Shown: positions 25,774-34,352 of the stretch, in pieces
Layout of the letters: each line of letters starts with the position of its first letter
How positions within the stretch are numbered: position 1 is the stretch's first letter
NCBI GenBank assembly: GCA_964362915.1
Contig: CAYIGH010000002.1
Location: forward strand, 1-64,000
Direction: 5' to 3'
Length of the DNA: 64,000 bases
DNA from: JAUSIK01 sp964362915
Lineage (GTDB): Archaea; Nanobdellota; Nanobdellia; Pacearchaeales; GW2011-AR1
Notes under the pieces: model-generated
Databases searched by the model: none
Told to the model about the DNA's origin: nothing
Seen by the model: only the letters and a program-made list of their open reading frames with translations
Position numbers and translations under genes: made by a program

Positions 25774-27078
25774 TTAGTATGAAGGCTGATTTAAATGAAC
25801 GAATATAAGAAATACAATGTTTATAGCACTTATGACAGAAATAATTAATAAAGTTAGCTGTCCTGTCGATAGCCCAATATCAAAATTTCCCAAAGTAAGC
25901 ATAATCAGAAGCAGCATTAGTATCATTGGAGCCGCAATCACTACGCTGATATAAATATCCATAAAAGTTTCAGCAGTTTTAGAATATTTCTGTCTTTCCA
26001 GGCGATAATCTGCTAATAAAGTTTCAGACCTCTTATTAAAAAACTCACTAAGGTCTCCGCCAGAAGTTATTGTTGTAGACAAGCCAGAAAACAATTCAGC
26101 AAGTTTTATGCTAGATGTCGTAGCAGCAGCATTATTCAATGCAGTAACTAGATCATATCCATACAAATTAATTTGGTTTAGAACCTTCCTTATCTCCTTT
26201 CTCAGATGAGGATACTCCTTACTTAGCCCAATTATTCTAAAGATCTCACTAGGTTGAATTCCAGATCCAGAAATAGCGCTCATATGGATTACAGCAAATG
26301 CCAATTCCTGATTTATTCTTTTAGCAAGAGATTTTTTTTCACTTACAGGATAATAGTAAAGAATTGTAAAAACAAGCAATGGAATAATGAGGGGGATCCA
26401 AAATATCTGAAATAGCCTATTTAAATAATTTCCCTCATAAAGAGTAAATATCGGCCAGCTTAAGCCAATATTAAAGAAAAATAATAGAGAAGTAATAACT
26501 AAAGAGACAATTATAGAAAAAAATACAGTAGTATATATTAGTGCAACATATGACCGAGATAAAATATCTATATTTGCTTTTTGCAACTCTTTTGCAAGTT
26601 TTTTATAGTGCCCCTTATTAATTGCTTTTAGAGCCCTATTCCAGAACATTTTATTGGATAACTTTAAATAACCTCTAGCAGCCTTAAACTCAGTATATTC
26701 TTCTTTAATTTGATGTCCTCTTTTTCTCAGTCTTTTTATATACATCTCTCTAATGCTTAATTCTTTAAGTAGCAGCTTCTTTTCTTTAGAAGGAATAGTT
26801 ATATGAAATTGACCTTCACTTCTCGCAAAATTTATTCTTTCTAATTTCTTTGTATATGAAGACCCTCCAGAAGCCTGATCCTTATCAAAAGATATTTCAT
26901 TTAATAGAGCAGGAATAGAATCATTTACAATTCGCATGCTTTCCCTAAGAGAACTAATTGCATTCATCAATAATTGTCTTTCTGTCGCTCCAGCAGAATC
27001 CAATTTCTCTGTATATATAGAAATTTCTCTAAGCATGCTAATTTCACTATCTATATTTTTCTTTATGTCCTCAATCAT
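25774..27078 (-). CDS. FlaJ/TadB-like pilus assembly membrane protein (first)
   Basis: 434 aa from ATG 27078; a GTG start 7 codons upstream is possible, but the ATG overlaps the stop of the small upstream gene as ATGA, suggesting coupled translation. An N-terminal helical region (1-170) precedes membrane helices and a type II secretion F domain (AVIHMSAISGSGIQPSEIF, ALNNAAATTSSIKLAELFSG, ITSGGDLSEFF). It is the platform protein for pilus assembly in archaea. Confidence 0.8.
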   Translation of the reverse strand: MIEDIKKNIDSEISMLREISIYTEKLDSAGATERQLLMNAISSLRESMRIVNDSIPALLNEISFDKDQASGGSSYTKKLERINFARSEGQFHITIPSKEKKLLLKELSIREMYIKRLRKRGHQIKEEYTEFKAARGYLKLSNKMFWNRALKAINKGHYKKLAKELQKANIDILSRSYVALIYTTVFFSIIVSLVITSLLFFFNIGLSWPIFTLYEGNYLNRLFQIFWIPLIIPLLVFTILYYYPVSEKKSLAKRINQELAFAVIHMSAISGSGIQPSEIFRIIGLSKEYPHLRKEIRKVLNQINLYGYDLVTALNNAAATTSSIKLAELFSGLSTTITSGGDLSEFFNKRSETLLADYRLERQKYSKTAETFMDIYISVVIAAPMILMLLLIMLTLGNFDIGLSTGQLTLLIISVISAINIVFLIFVHLNQPSY

Positions 27079-27236
27079 AGTAGCTTTTTCAGATGCCACT
27101 GAAATTGCAGAATCTCTTTTTTAGTAGTATTTAGCATTTCAATATCTTTTTTTTCTTCAGCTTTCTCTAATCTGGATACAGCATCTTTCATACGGCTTAA
27201 AAGTTGAACTATAAGGCTTATTTCCTCTTTCTTCAT
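27075..27236 (-). CDS. 53-aa helical protein in the pilus operon
   Basis: ATG at 27236, 53 residues, charged and helical (KKEEISLIVQLLSRMKDAVS, then EKAEEKKDIEMLN). Its TGA overlaps the next ATG (27075-27078, ATGA). It lies between the ATPase and the FlaJ-like gene. The tight packing and coding look support a real small gene, perhaps a partner of the ATPase or platform. No family is recognised. Confidence 0.6.
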   Translation of the reverse strand: MKKEEISLIVQLLSRMKDAVSRLEKAEEKKDIEMLNTTKKEILQFQWHLKKLL

Positions 27237-27279
27237 ATTCAATATAACTAAGAATCATTTATATACTTTTCAATTTTAG

Positions 27280-28806
27280 TTATCCCTGAATCCCATATTT
27301 AGTAAGAACTTCTAAAGAGTTTTTATAATAGTCATTTATAATCTTGCCAACCTCATCAAAGCCAAAGATTCTTTGTCTATAAAGCTCGTACAATAGTCTC
27401 GCCCTGATCAAAAGCTCAGCTTGCAGTTTAACCAATGGAGTTCCTTTTCTAACAGATATTTTCTCAAGCACCTTGCTTTGTTTTTTAAAGTAAAATCTAT
27501 CATCGTTAGGACTCCAAATAAAGGGTGTATTTATTAAGGCAGTGCCATCTCTATTTACGTTTACTATCTCAACTATTTCTCTGACTCTTCTTGTATCTTG
27601 CTTTTTTACAATTGCATGAGTTGCAATAACTACACAATCCAGCGAATTTACTAAAGTTGGCGACAATTCTATAGGAGGAGTTTGCAGTCTTCTTATCAAA
27701 GTATCTACAGAATCCGCATGAATAGTACTTAAAGAAGAATGTCCAGAAGCCATCCCTTGAAACAAAACGAATGCTTCCTTGCCCCTCACTTCCCCCACAA
27801 TTAAATAATCAGGATTTTGTCTGAAGGAGCTCTTAAGAAGAGAAAATAAATCTACCTCTCCAATCTTTCCTATTCCTATGGAAGTTCTGGAAACAGCAGG
27901 GAGCCAATTCTCTCGAGGAATATTTAATTCGCGCGTGTCTTCTATGCTTACGACCCTCGCTTCCGGCGGAATAAAAAACGCAATAGCATTGAGTAAAGTA
28001 GTTTTCCCGGATGCAGTTCCGCCAGTGATTAAAATATTCGCTTTATTTTCAATTAAAAGCCAGAAATAGGCAAGCATTTCAGGGCTCAATGTTCCTAGCG
28101 CAATTAATTGCGATGGTGTCCAAGGCGTACGTGTAAACTTTCTTATGCTAAATGTAGGCCCTCTAGAAGTTACATCTTTTGTGTATGTGGCATTAACTCT
28201 AGACGAGTCGGGTAAAGATCCATCAAGCAAAGGCTGGGCATAAGAAATATACCTCCCTGACCTCTGAGCAAGTTTCTCAACAAAGCTCGCCAATTTATCA
28301 ATATCCTTATATATAATATTCGTTCTTAAATTTCTATAAATTCTATGGACAATGTAAACAGGCGTATTTGCACCGTTGCATTCTATATCCTCAATAAAAT
28401 AATCTCTTAATAAAGGGTCTATTTCATTAAGCCCGATAAAATCTCTAAATAAATAATAAAATATCTTATCATAAGAATCTGCCCCAATCTTTATATTTAA
28501 TTCATCAATCAATAGCCTTGCAGTTTTATCAATATATTCCGCAGTCGCCTCAATAGTGTTCTCAAGAGCAACATTTACGTTAATAAGCTCAAGCATAGCA
28601 TTTTCAATTTCTTGCAAAGCGGTCTTTTCAAAATCCTGCAGGAAAGGTTCCTCTACTTCATAAAGAAGCTCGCTCAACTTATTATCCCAATATATATGTG
28701 ATGATGCAAATGGAGGAATTAGCATGTATCTTATATCTAATTGCCTTTTATCCTTCACTCTTGGCAAGGAAGGGATAGGAGGATTAAGATTAATTGTTAC
28801 TACCAT
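27280..28806 (-). CDS. Type IV pilus / type II secretion ATPase (FlaI/TadA-like)
   Basis: 508 aa. Walker A is GGTASGKTTLLNA (about 261-273), the Asp box SIEDTREL, Walker B PDYLIVGEVRGKE and the His box STIHADSVDTLIRRL. It powers assembly of the pilus. The N-terminal half contains the usual helical and PAS-like region for archaeal FlaI-type ATPases. Pilins are encoded upstream and the platform proteins downstream in one operon. Confidence 0.9.
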   Translation of the reverse strand: MVVTINLNPPIPSLPRVKDKRQLDIRYMLIPPFASSHIYWDNKLSELLYEVEEPFLQDFEKTALQEIENAMLELINVNVALENTIEATAEYIDKTARLLIDELNIKIGADSYDKIFYYLFRDFIGLNEIDPLLRDYFIEDIECNGANTPVYIVHRIYRNLRTNIIYKDIDKLASFVEKLAQRSGRYISYAQPLLDGSLPDSSRVNATYTKDVTSRGPTFSIRKFTRTPWTPSQLIALGTLSPEMLAYFWLLIENKANILITGGTASGKTTLLNAIAFFIPPEARVVSIEDTRELNIPRENWLPAVSRTSIGIGKIGEVDLFSLLKSSFRQNPDYLIVGEVRGKEAFVLFQGMASGHSSLSTIHADSVDTLIRRLQTPPIELSPTLVNSLDCVVIATHAIVKKQDTRRVREIVEIVNVNRDGTALINTPFIWSPNDDRFYFKKQSKVLEKISVRKGTPLVKLQAELLIRARLLYELYRQRIFGFDEVGKIINDYYKNSLEVLTKYGIQG

Positions 28807-28841
28807 ATTTCAAATAAAACTCCTTATTATATAAAATTATC

Positions 28842-29396
28842 TTAAAGTTGTGTGATATCAATTCCATAAGCTTTATCCCCCTGCGCATTTATATCTTTTA
28901 TTCCTTGATTTTCAATAGCAAACTTGTAAGGAATAGTAGAAGGATTGAACTTTTTTGTATTCTGCCCGCCATCAAAAGTCAAATCAGTCCCTAAACCATA
29001 TTGCAGTGTAAGATTGACGCTATTAGTTCTTCTATCTTGTTCAGTCCTAAGCACAACTCTTCCCAATGGAATATTAATGCCTGGCTGGCTGTAGGGCTTT
29101 GTCAAATCCCGCAAAACAAAAATAATCTTATTCATTTCAGAATCTATATATAATGAACCCCTTTGCATGCTAAATTCAATAACTCTTTTATTGTATTGTC
29201 CTGTTTCAATTACTTCCTTAATCTTGCTATCAAATAAGTTTAAAGAAATAAGCGCCTGTTCAACTATAATTCTGTCTTTCCTCTCATTTATTTTTGGAAT
29301 TATAAAAGATAAAACCAGCCCAATTAGAACAAGCCCAATCAAAATATATATAACAGTTTCCAGCCATACCTGTCCTTTTCCTTTAATTTTTCCCAT
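28842..29396 (-). CDS. Pilin-like protein with class III signal peptide
   Basis: 184 aa from ATG 29396; an upstream TTG adds four residues. The start MGKIKGKGQVWLETVIYILI has the K-G-K-G/Q cleavage context of archaeal prepilins, with a conserved Glu at +5 of the mature form, followed by a hydrophobic helix and a beta domain. It is probably processed by a prepilin peptidase. It starts 2 nt after the stop of the upstream pilin gene. Confidence 0.75.
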   Translation of the reverse strand: MGKIKGKGQVWLETVIYILIGLVLIGLVLSFIIPKINERKDRIIVEQALISLNLFDSKIKEVIETGQYNKRVIEFSMQRGSLYIDSEMNKIIFVLRDLTKPYSQPGINIPLGRVVLRTEQDRRTNSVNLTLQYGLGTDLTFDGGQNTKKFNPSTIPYKFAIENQGIKDINAQGDKAYGIDITQL

Positions 29397-29397
29397 T

Positions 29398-29916
29398 TTA
29401 ACAGTCAATCATTTTTATTGAATCAGAAACATCACACACTCTTCCGCCTTCTAGAACAGGATACACTTCCACTTTTTCATAATTATAATCTGAACTATAA
29501 TTATAGCTTAGTGCAGAATATCTTCCTCCAGGACTAGGAACAATTATTTTGCCATTGCCTACATTATCAAACATTGCCAAATCACCTGCAGGATCACCAC
29601 TCAATCCATCAACACTAATTGCATTGCCTCCGCCTAAAAATCTAAGTTTAAAACCCAAAACCTTTTCAGAGCTTGAATTATCCGCCCTTGCCTTTATTGT
29701 CAGGAGATATATATTGTTATTATTATCATAACAGTTATAATTAAAAGATTCATCAAATGCAAAATAATCCCTGAATTTAAAGCATTCTGTACTTTCTAGA
29801 GATTTATCTGTAAAGGGAATAATAAAATTAGCCACAATTGCAACCGCACTTATAGTCAAAAGTATAAGCAATACACTTGCAACAATCGCAGATAATCCTC
29901 TTTTTTTTATTTTCAT
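29398..29916 (-). CDS. Archaeal type IV pilin
   Basis: 172 aa, MKIKKRGLSAIVASVLLILL: KRG/LS prepilin cleavage context and the hydrophobic helix of archaeal pilins. The rest is a beta-rich head with Cys residues (CFKFRD, NCYD, VCDV, IDC) that may form disulfides. It lies between two other pilin genes. Confidence 0.82.
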   Translation of the reverse strand: MKIKKRGLSAIVASVLLILLTISAVAIVANFIIPFTDKSLESTECFKFRDYFAFDESFNYNCYDNNNNIYLLTIKARADNSSSEKVLGFKLRFLGGGNAISVDGLSGDPAGDLAMFDNVGNGKIIVPSPGGRYSALSYNYSSDYNYEKVEVYPVLEGGRVCDVSDSIKMIDC

Positions 29917-29922
29917 ATTAAT

Positions 29923-30399
29923 TTAGGCGACAACTTCTGCTAATTCAGCAAACTCATCAGCACACACATGCTGTTTTTTATAATCGCCTGTTTCTCCTAA
30001 AATTATTGGAATAACAATAAATTCATCTCCTACATTAATGCTGCCTAAATTGAAATTAAGGCTTCCGCTAGCTCCATTAGCCAGACCCCTATCAAAAAAT
30101 CCTGCGCCAATTTTTTCCTCAGAACCGCTAATTTTTCTTCTAACCTCTAGGCCATAAAGAGGAACATTTCCTAAATTATTAATGTTAATCTTGCCTGTTC
30201 TTTCAACTTCAGCAACGAATTCAATATCATCGCAAAAAGATTCTATGGCTTCAGGCCCTCCTCCAAGGTCTTTTTGAATTTTTTCCCCAACCCATGTCCT
30301 AGCCCAAAGAAATATTATTATGGCCAATACAAAAGCTATAGATATCAGCAACACTGTAGCAATAACAGGTGATAATCCTCTTTTATTTACTAAAGCCAT
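29923..30399 (-). CDS. Archaeal type IV pilin / archaellin-like N-terminal domain protein
   Basis: 158 aa with the classic start NKRGLSPVIATVLLISIAFV, giving prepilin processing after KRG. The C-terminal domain (LNNLGNVPLYGLEVRRK-like, KININNLGNVPLYG) is typical of archaeal pilins (DUF1628-type). It is the first gene of the operon running to 24903. The upstream 39-nt region holds an AT-rich TTTAAA element for the promoter. Confidence 0.85.
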   Translation of the reverse strand: MALVNKRGLSPVIATVLLISIAFVLAIIIFLWARTWVGEKIQKDLGGGPEAIESFCDDIEFVAEVERTGKININNLGNVPLYGLEVRRKISGSEEKIGAGFFDRGLANGASGSLNFNLGSINVGDEFIVIPIILGETGDYKKQHVCADEFAELAEVVA

Positions 30400-30438
30400 A
30401 TTTCTAGTAATCTATCTTTATTTAAAAACTTAATCACA

Positions 30439-31422
30439 TTAACAAGTTTGTACGGTTTTTTTAGTTATATACTCAAATGCAGAATAAGCCGCTGTACATC
30501 CCTCAGCAACCCCTGTAATTGCCTGTTTAAATGGCTTATCAGCAACATCCCCTGCCGCATATATGCCATGAATATTAGTTTCAGAAGTTTTATGGTCAAT
30601 TATAATCTCTCCATCTTCATTCAATTTCACTCTTAATTTTTTAGCTAAATCAGATAAGGGAATATGCCCTATAGCAACAAAAACACCGTCCACATCTAAT
30701 TCTTTAGTCCCTCTATATTCTCTATCTAAAAGGACAGATTTGACAAATTTATCCCCTTTAACCTCAACAATATTTGTTTTATTCATAATCTCTATATTTT
30801 TTGTTGCTAAAACACGGGCCATGTTAATCGGTTCAGGATGTATTTGCTCGCCCCTATATATAATATAAACTTTTTTTACATGTTCTGCTAATACCAACGC
30901 ATCTTTAGCAGCACTATCACTTCCTCCGACTAATGCAACTGTTTTTCCCTTAAATAATACTCCGTCGCATAAGGCGCAGTAAGCCACACCACGATTCTCA
31001 AACTCCTTGCTTCCTGGCACATCCAATTTTCTCCACTTTGTGCCTGTTGCAAATAAAATAGTCTTTCCCTCATATAAATCTTTATTAGTCTTGACAGCAA
31101 AGCAAGATTTTTTCTTTTCAATATTTTCCGCCTTCTCTTCTTTTATCGTAACAAGCCCATAAGACAAAGCGTGATCTTTTATTTTATCTGATAATTCAGT
31201 TCCAGTTAATCTAATAAATCCCGGATAATTTTCAACAATATTTGTCGTTGTAATAACTCCCCCAACAGGCAATTCGCTTCCGTGACTAGATCCCAAACAT
31301 AATGTTTTCAATCCTAATCTTGCACCATACATGGCCGCCGCCAAGCCAGTAACCCCCGCGCCTAAAATAATAAGGCCATAATGCTTATTTTCAATTTTGT
31401 CTTGGCTCTTTTTCATTTTCAT
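30439..31422 (-). CDS. trxB: Thioredoxin reductase-type flavoprotein
   Basis: 327 aa. FAD-binding GAGVTGLAAAMYGARLGL near the N-terminus, redox-active YCALCDG (about 143-149; the usual CATC is CALC), NADPH-binding VALVGGSDSAAKDAL and a C-terminal FAD motif GIYAAGDVAD. It reduces a thioredoxin- or glutaredoxin-like partner, likely the protein encoded immediately upstream (gap 1 nt). The first residues (MKMKKSQDKIENKHYG) are an extra, charged N-terminus. Confidence 0.9.
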   Translation of the reverse strand: MKMKKSQDKIENKHYGLIILGAGVTGLAAAMYGARLGLKTLCLGSSHGSELPVGGVITTTNIVENYPGFIRLTGTELSDKIKDHALSYGLVTIKEEKAENIEKKKSCFAVKTNKDLYEGKTILFATGTKWRKLDVPGSKEFENRGVAYCALCDGVLFKGKTVALVGGSDSAAKDALVLAEHVKKVYIIYRGEQIHPEPINMARVLATKNIEIMNKTNIVEVKGDKFVKSVLLDREYRGTKELDVDGVFVAIGHIPLSDLAKKLRVKLNEDGEIIIDHKTSETNIHGIYAAGDVADKPFKQAITGVAEGCTAAYSAFEYITKKTVQTC

Positions 31423-31423
31423 T

Positions 31424-31666
31424 TTAATCCTTTATTTTCAGAATCTCCCTCAATCTAGATTCATCAAAGCCAACAATAATCTTCCCATCGATATCAACAA
31501 CAGGCACACCCTGCTGTCTTGATTTCTTTATCATTTCTTCAGCCTTCTTCACGTCTCTTCCAACATCAAATTCCTTATATTTTATCTTATGCTCTTTGAA
31601 AAACTCTTTAGTCTTCCTGCACCATGGACAAAATTCAGTACTATAAATAATTACTTTCTTAGCCAT
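31424..31666 (-). CDS. Glutaredoxin-like (NrdH-type) protein
   Basis: 80 aa from ATG 31666; a TTG start at 31681 is less likely, since the TATA-like element (about 31690-31697) sits 24-31 nt before this ATG. YSTEFCPWCRKTKEFF holds the CPWC active site and QQGVPVVDIDGKIIVGFD the cis-Pro and GF motifs. It is paired with the downstream thioredoxin reductase as a dithiol system. Confidence 0.85.
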   Translation of the reverse strand: MAKKVIIYSTEFCPWCRKTKEFFKEHKIKYKEFDVGRDVKKAEEMIKKSRQQGVPVVDIDGKIIVGFDESRLREILKIKD

Positions 31667-31756
31667 TTTCGAAACACCCAAGAATAAATATTATATAAAC
31701 TATTCGTATACGCTGTTTATAAAAAAATAATGTAATTTTATGGTCAAATAGTATTT

Positions 31757-31873
31757 CTACCCGAAGCTAACTTTACAGCTCACTTTAATAGCAATATCCT
31801 CAATAGCTCCTCCTTGAATAACTTTTTTTACATCATCAGGCAAATCCATGTTTAATTTTAAAAACTCTGACAT
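31757..31873 (-). CDS. Possible 38-aa small protein
   Basis: A minus-strand ORF from ATG 31873 to TAG 31757: MSEFLKLNMDLPDDVKKVIQ followed by GGAIEDIAIKVSCKV. The amino-acid composition looks coding and a start close to the divergent gene at 31895 is plausible, but no homologue is recalled and the promoter is unclear. Confidence 0.35.
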   Translation of the reverse strand: MSEFLKLNMDLPDDVKKVIQGGAIEDIAIKVSCKVSFG

Positions 31874-31894
31874 TTATACTTAATTAAAACAAAG

Positions 31895-32368
31895 ATGGAG
31901 CAAAATTTAAAAAATTATCTAGAAAAATATAATATTAAATATGAAATATATCCACATGAAGCAGTATTTACAGTAGCAGAATCTAAAAAAATAAAACAAA
32001 AGATCCCAGGATTGCATACAAAATGCCTTTTCCTAAAAGATGAATATTCACACTTTTATCTAATCTGTCTCTCTGCAGAAAAAAGATTAAATACCAATCA
32101 GCTAAGAAAGAAATTCAATTTAAAAGAGCTATATTTCGCCTCCCCAGAAGAATTAAAATCAAACTTAAATTTAACTCCTGGATCTGTTTCCCTATTCGGC
32201 ATGATTTATTCAAATTCTGTCTTTTTAATTATAGACAAAGATCTTTGGGATGCAGAATCAGTCGGATTTCATCCAAACATAAATACAGCAACAATAGTCT
32301 TAAATCACGAAAATCTTGAAAAGTTTTATAATTCTTTAAAAGCGAAAAAGGAAATAATAGAATTATAA
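31895..32368 (+). CDS. YbaK/ProX-type aminoacyl-tRNA deacylase
   Basis: 157 aa. The YbaK fold is seen in YPHEAVFTVAESKKI, KCLFLKDE, KRLNTNQLRKKFN and GSVSLFGMIY plus VGFHPN-N-ATIVL. Such proteins clear mischarged tRNA (for example Ala-tRNAPro or Cys-tRNAPro). It is the first of an apparent operon: its stop overlaps the next start by one nt (TAATG at 32366-32370). Confidence 0.82.
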   Translation: MEQNLKNYLEKYNIKYEIYPHEAVFTVAESKKIKQKIPGLHTKCLFLKDEYSHFYLICLSAEKRLNTNQLRKKFNLKELYFASPEELKSNLNLTPGSVSLFGMIYSNSVFLIIDKDLWDAESVGFHPNINTATIVLNHENLEKFYNSLKAKKEIIEL

Positions 32369-33108
32369 TGGAAAGAAAATTTGCGCTTTTCTTCGCCATC
32401 GCAATAACTCTTTTAATAGCCATAAATGCATCTATCTTTTCAACTCAATTCTCTCCAGAAAGAGAGGAAGTAAAAATTCAAAGAATAATAGACGGCGACA
32501 CATTAGAATTAGAAGATAGTAGAAAAATTAGGCTTTCAAATATAAATACCCCGGAAAAGAACATTCCAGGTAGCGAGTTAGCAACAGCCTACCTAAAACA
32601 ATACGAAGATAAAATAGTGGAAATAGAAATAACAGGTTCAGACAAATATGGTAGAGTCTTGGCAAGAATTTTCGTTCCAGATTATTTAAATCTTGAATTA
32701 GTAAAAAGAGGACTTGCTGTAAAATATTTAGTTAAAGAAGAAGAAAAAAAGCTTTTTGCAGAAGCTGAAGAGTCAGCAATTAAATCTTCATTAGGAATCT
32801 GGAAAAAATCTCCCTATTATAATTGTTTAGAATCATTTATAAGCGAGAAAGAGGAGATTGTAACAATATCAAATAAGTGCAATAAACTTAATATAGCCTC
32901 ATGGATTCTAAAAGATGAAAGTAGAAAGCTTTACGTCTTCAAGGAAATAGAATTAGGAGTAATAAAGCTTCATACAGAGCAAGGAGAGGACAATGAAACA
33001 GATATATTCTGGAATTCTAAATCAGATATCTGGAACAATGACAGAGATACATTGTATATGTACGATAAAGACTGGCAAATTATTCACTATAATTCTTATG
33101 GCTATTAG
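32368..33108 (+). CDS. Secreted staphylococcal-nuclease-like protein with lamin-tail-like C-terminus
   Basis: 246 aa. The signal anchor is MERKFALFFAIAITLLIAIN. The SNase domain (about 32-150) has RIIDGDTLEL, RKIRLSNINTPEKN and GSDKYGRVLARIFV, matching the Asp, Arg, Glu and Arg active-site positions of thermonuclease; the Asp that ligates calcium in the RLxxVDTPE motif is Asn here (RLSNINTPE). The C-terminal ~80 residues (ASWILKDESRKLYVFKE, WNNDRDTLYMYD) look like a lamin-tail domain. It may scavenge nucleic acid outside the cell. It overlaps the next gene by 11 nt. Confidence 0.82.
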   Translation: MERKFALFFAIAITLLIAINASIFSTQFSPEREEVKIQRIIDGDTLELEDSRKIRLSNINTPEKNIPGSELATAYLKQYEDKIVEIEITGSDKYGRVLARIFVPDYLNLELVKRGLAVKYLVKEEEKKLFAEAEESAIKSSLGIWKKSPYYNCLESFISEKEEIVTISNKCNKLNIASWILKDESRKLYVFKEIELGVIKLHTEQGEDNETDIFWNSKSDIWNNDRDTLYMYDKDWQIIHYNSYGY

Positions 33109-33832
33109 TCTTTTCTTTATTTCTATCAATACTTCGTTAGCTTTAGAATTTCAATTAACATCCCCAGAATCAGTAAATGCAAAAGAATCTTTTACAGTTT
33201 CTATAGAGGCTAGTACATCTGAAAAATATGATGTAAAAATAACAGTCCAGGATTCTAATAAAAAAATAATATCAGAAATCTACAATGACGGCTGGAAAAA
33301 TCCATATTATTATTTAAAATCAATCTTTTCAGACCAAAAAGAATTCAAAATCAGAGTTACAGGGAATCCAGGAAAATATGATATTTGTGCAAGATTAAGA
33401 AAAACAGGAAAAACAAGTTTTACAGAGCAATGCAAGGAAATAAATGTAAATCAGGCAGTCAATCCTGATTCAGACATAGAAGAGAAATCAGAAAAGAAAT
33501 CATCAAAAAAATTAGAAGAAGATTCAGATGAAGATGACGATGAAAACGACGAAAAAGATAACGAAGACGAAGAAGATGAAGACCAAAAAGAAAATAACGT
33601 AAAATCAATTAATAATTCACAAACAACCAATAAGCAATATGAATCGTTATCATTGCAAAAAAAAGAAGAGCCAATTAAAGAAGAAAAAATAATATTAAAC
33701 GAAAAAAACCTAACACTACAGGAGCAAACAACTTTTAATACAAAATACCAAACACAGCAAATCTATATTCTCTACTTCTTTCTAGCAGTTTGCATTGTAA
33801 TAATTATTCTATTAGTGCTGAAAAGGTTATGA
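33098..33832 (+). CDS. Secreted membrane-anchored protein with acidic linker
   Basis: 244 aa if started at ATG 33098 (MAISLFFISINTSLALEF, a signal peptide); longer upstream starts lie inside the nuclease gene. The sequence has a beta domain (35-135), a very acidic Asp/Glu-rich stretch (about residues 150-175), a polar linker and a C-terminal membrane helix (IYILYFFLAVCIVIIILLVL). It may hold the secreted nuclease at the surface, an inference from the overlap. Confidence 0.65.
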   Translation: MAISLFFISINTSLALEFQLTSPESVNAKESFTVSIEASTSEKYDVKITVQDSNKKIISEIYNDGWKNPYYYLKSIFSDQKEFKIRVTGNPGKYDICARLRKTGKTSFTEQCKEINVNQAVNPDSDIEEKSEKKSSKKLEEDSDEDDDENDEKDNEDEEDEDQKENNVKSINNSQTTNKQYESLSLQKKEEPIKEEKIILNEKNLTLQEQTTFNTKYQTQQIYILYFFLAVCIVIIILLVLKRL

Positions 33833-33869
33833 TATTAATCTTTAAAAACACGAAAGTTTTAAATCCATT

Positions 33870-34352
33870 ATGGATAAATTACAGGCAAATTTAATTCTTG
33901 AGATATTAGGAAGACCTAAAGAGCATATTTTAGAAGCATTAAACCAATTAGTTACAAGACTGAGTAATGAACATGGCATAAAAGTAATAGAAAAGAAAAT
34001 TCATAATCCTATTGAAGTAGAAAACTCAAAAGACCTATTCACAACCTTTGCTGAAATTTTAGTTGAACTAGAATCCATAGATAATTATCTAGGCATAATG
34101 TTCGGTTATATGCCCTCTAACATAGAATTAATAAACCCGGAGAAAATAACATTAACAAATAAAGATTTTAATGAACTGGCGCATAAATTAATTTCTCGCC
34201 TTCATGATTACGACGCAATTACAAAAAAAGCCCTGATAGAAAATGAGATATTAGCAAAAAAGATGCAGGAAGAGAATCTCAAACTATCAAATCCTATGCA
34301 AAATAAGAAAGCAGAGCAAAAAACAGGAAAAAAACCCAAGAAAAAGAAATAA
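33870..34352 (+). CDS. Conserved-type hypothetical protein
   Basis: 160 aa, MDKLQANLILEILGRPKEHI with KVIEKKIHNPIEVE, mostly helical, and a basic Lys-rich C-terminus (KTGKKPKKKK). I recognise it only as a soluble archaeal hypothetical. It follows the secreted protein gene by 37 nt with a possible promoter and ends next to the convergent gene at 34353. Confidence 0.6.
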   Translation: MDKLQANLILEILGRPKEHILEALNQLVTRLSNEHGIKVIEKKIHNPIEVENSKDLFTTFAEILVELESIDNYLGIMFGYMPSNIELINPEKITLTNKDFNELAHKLISRLHDYDAITKKALIENEILAKKMQEENLKLSNPMQNKKAEQKTGKKPKKKK

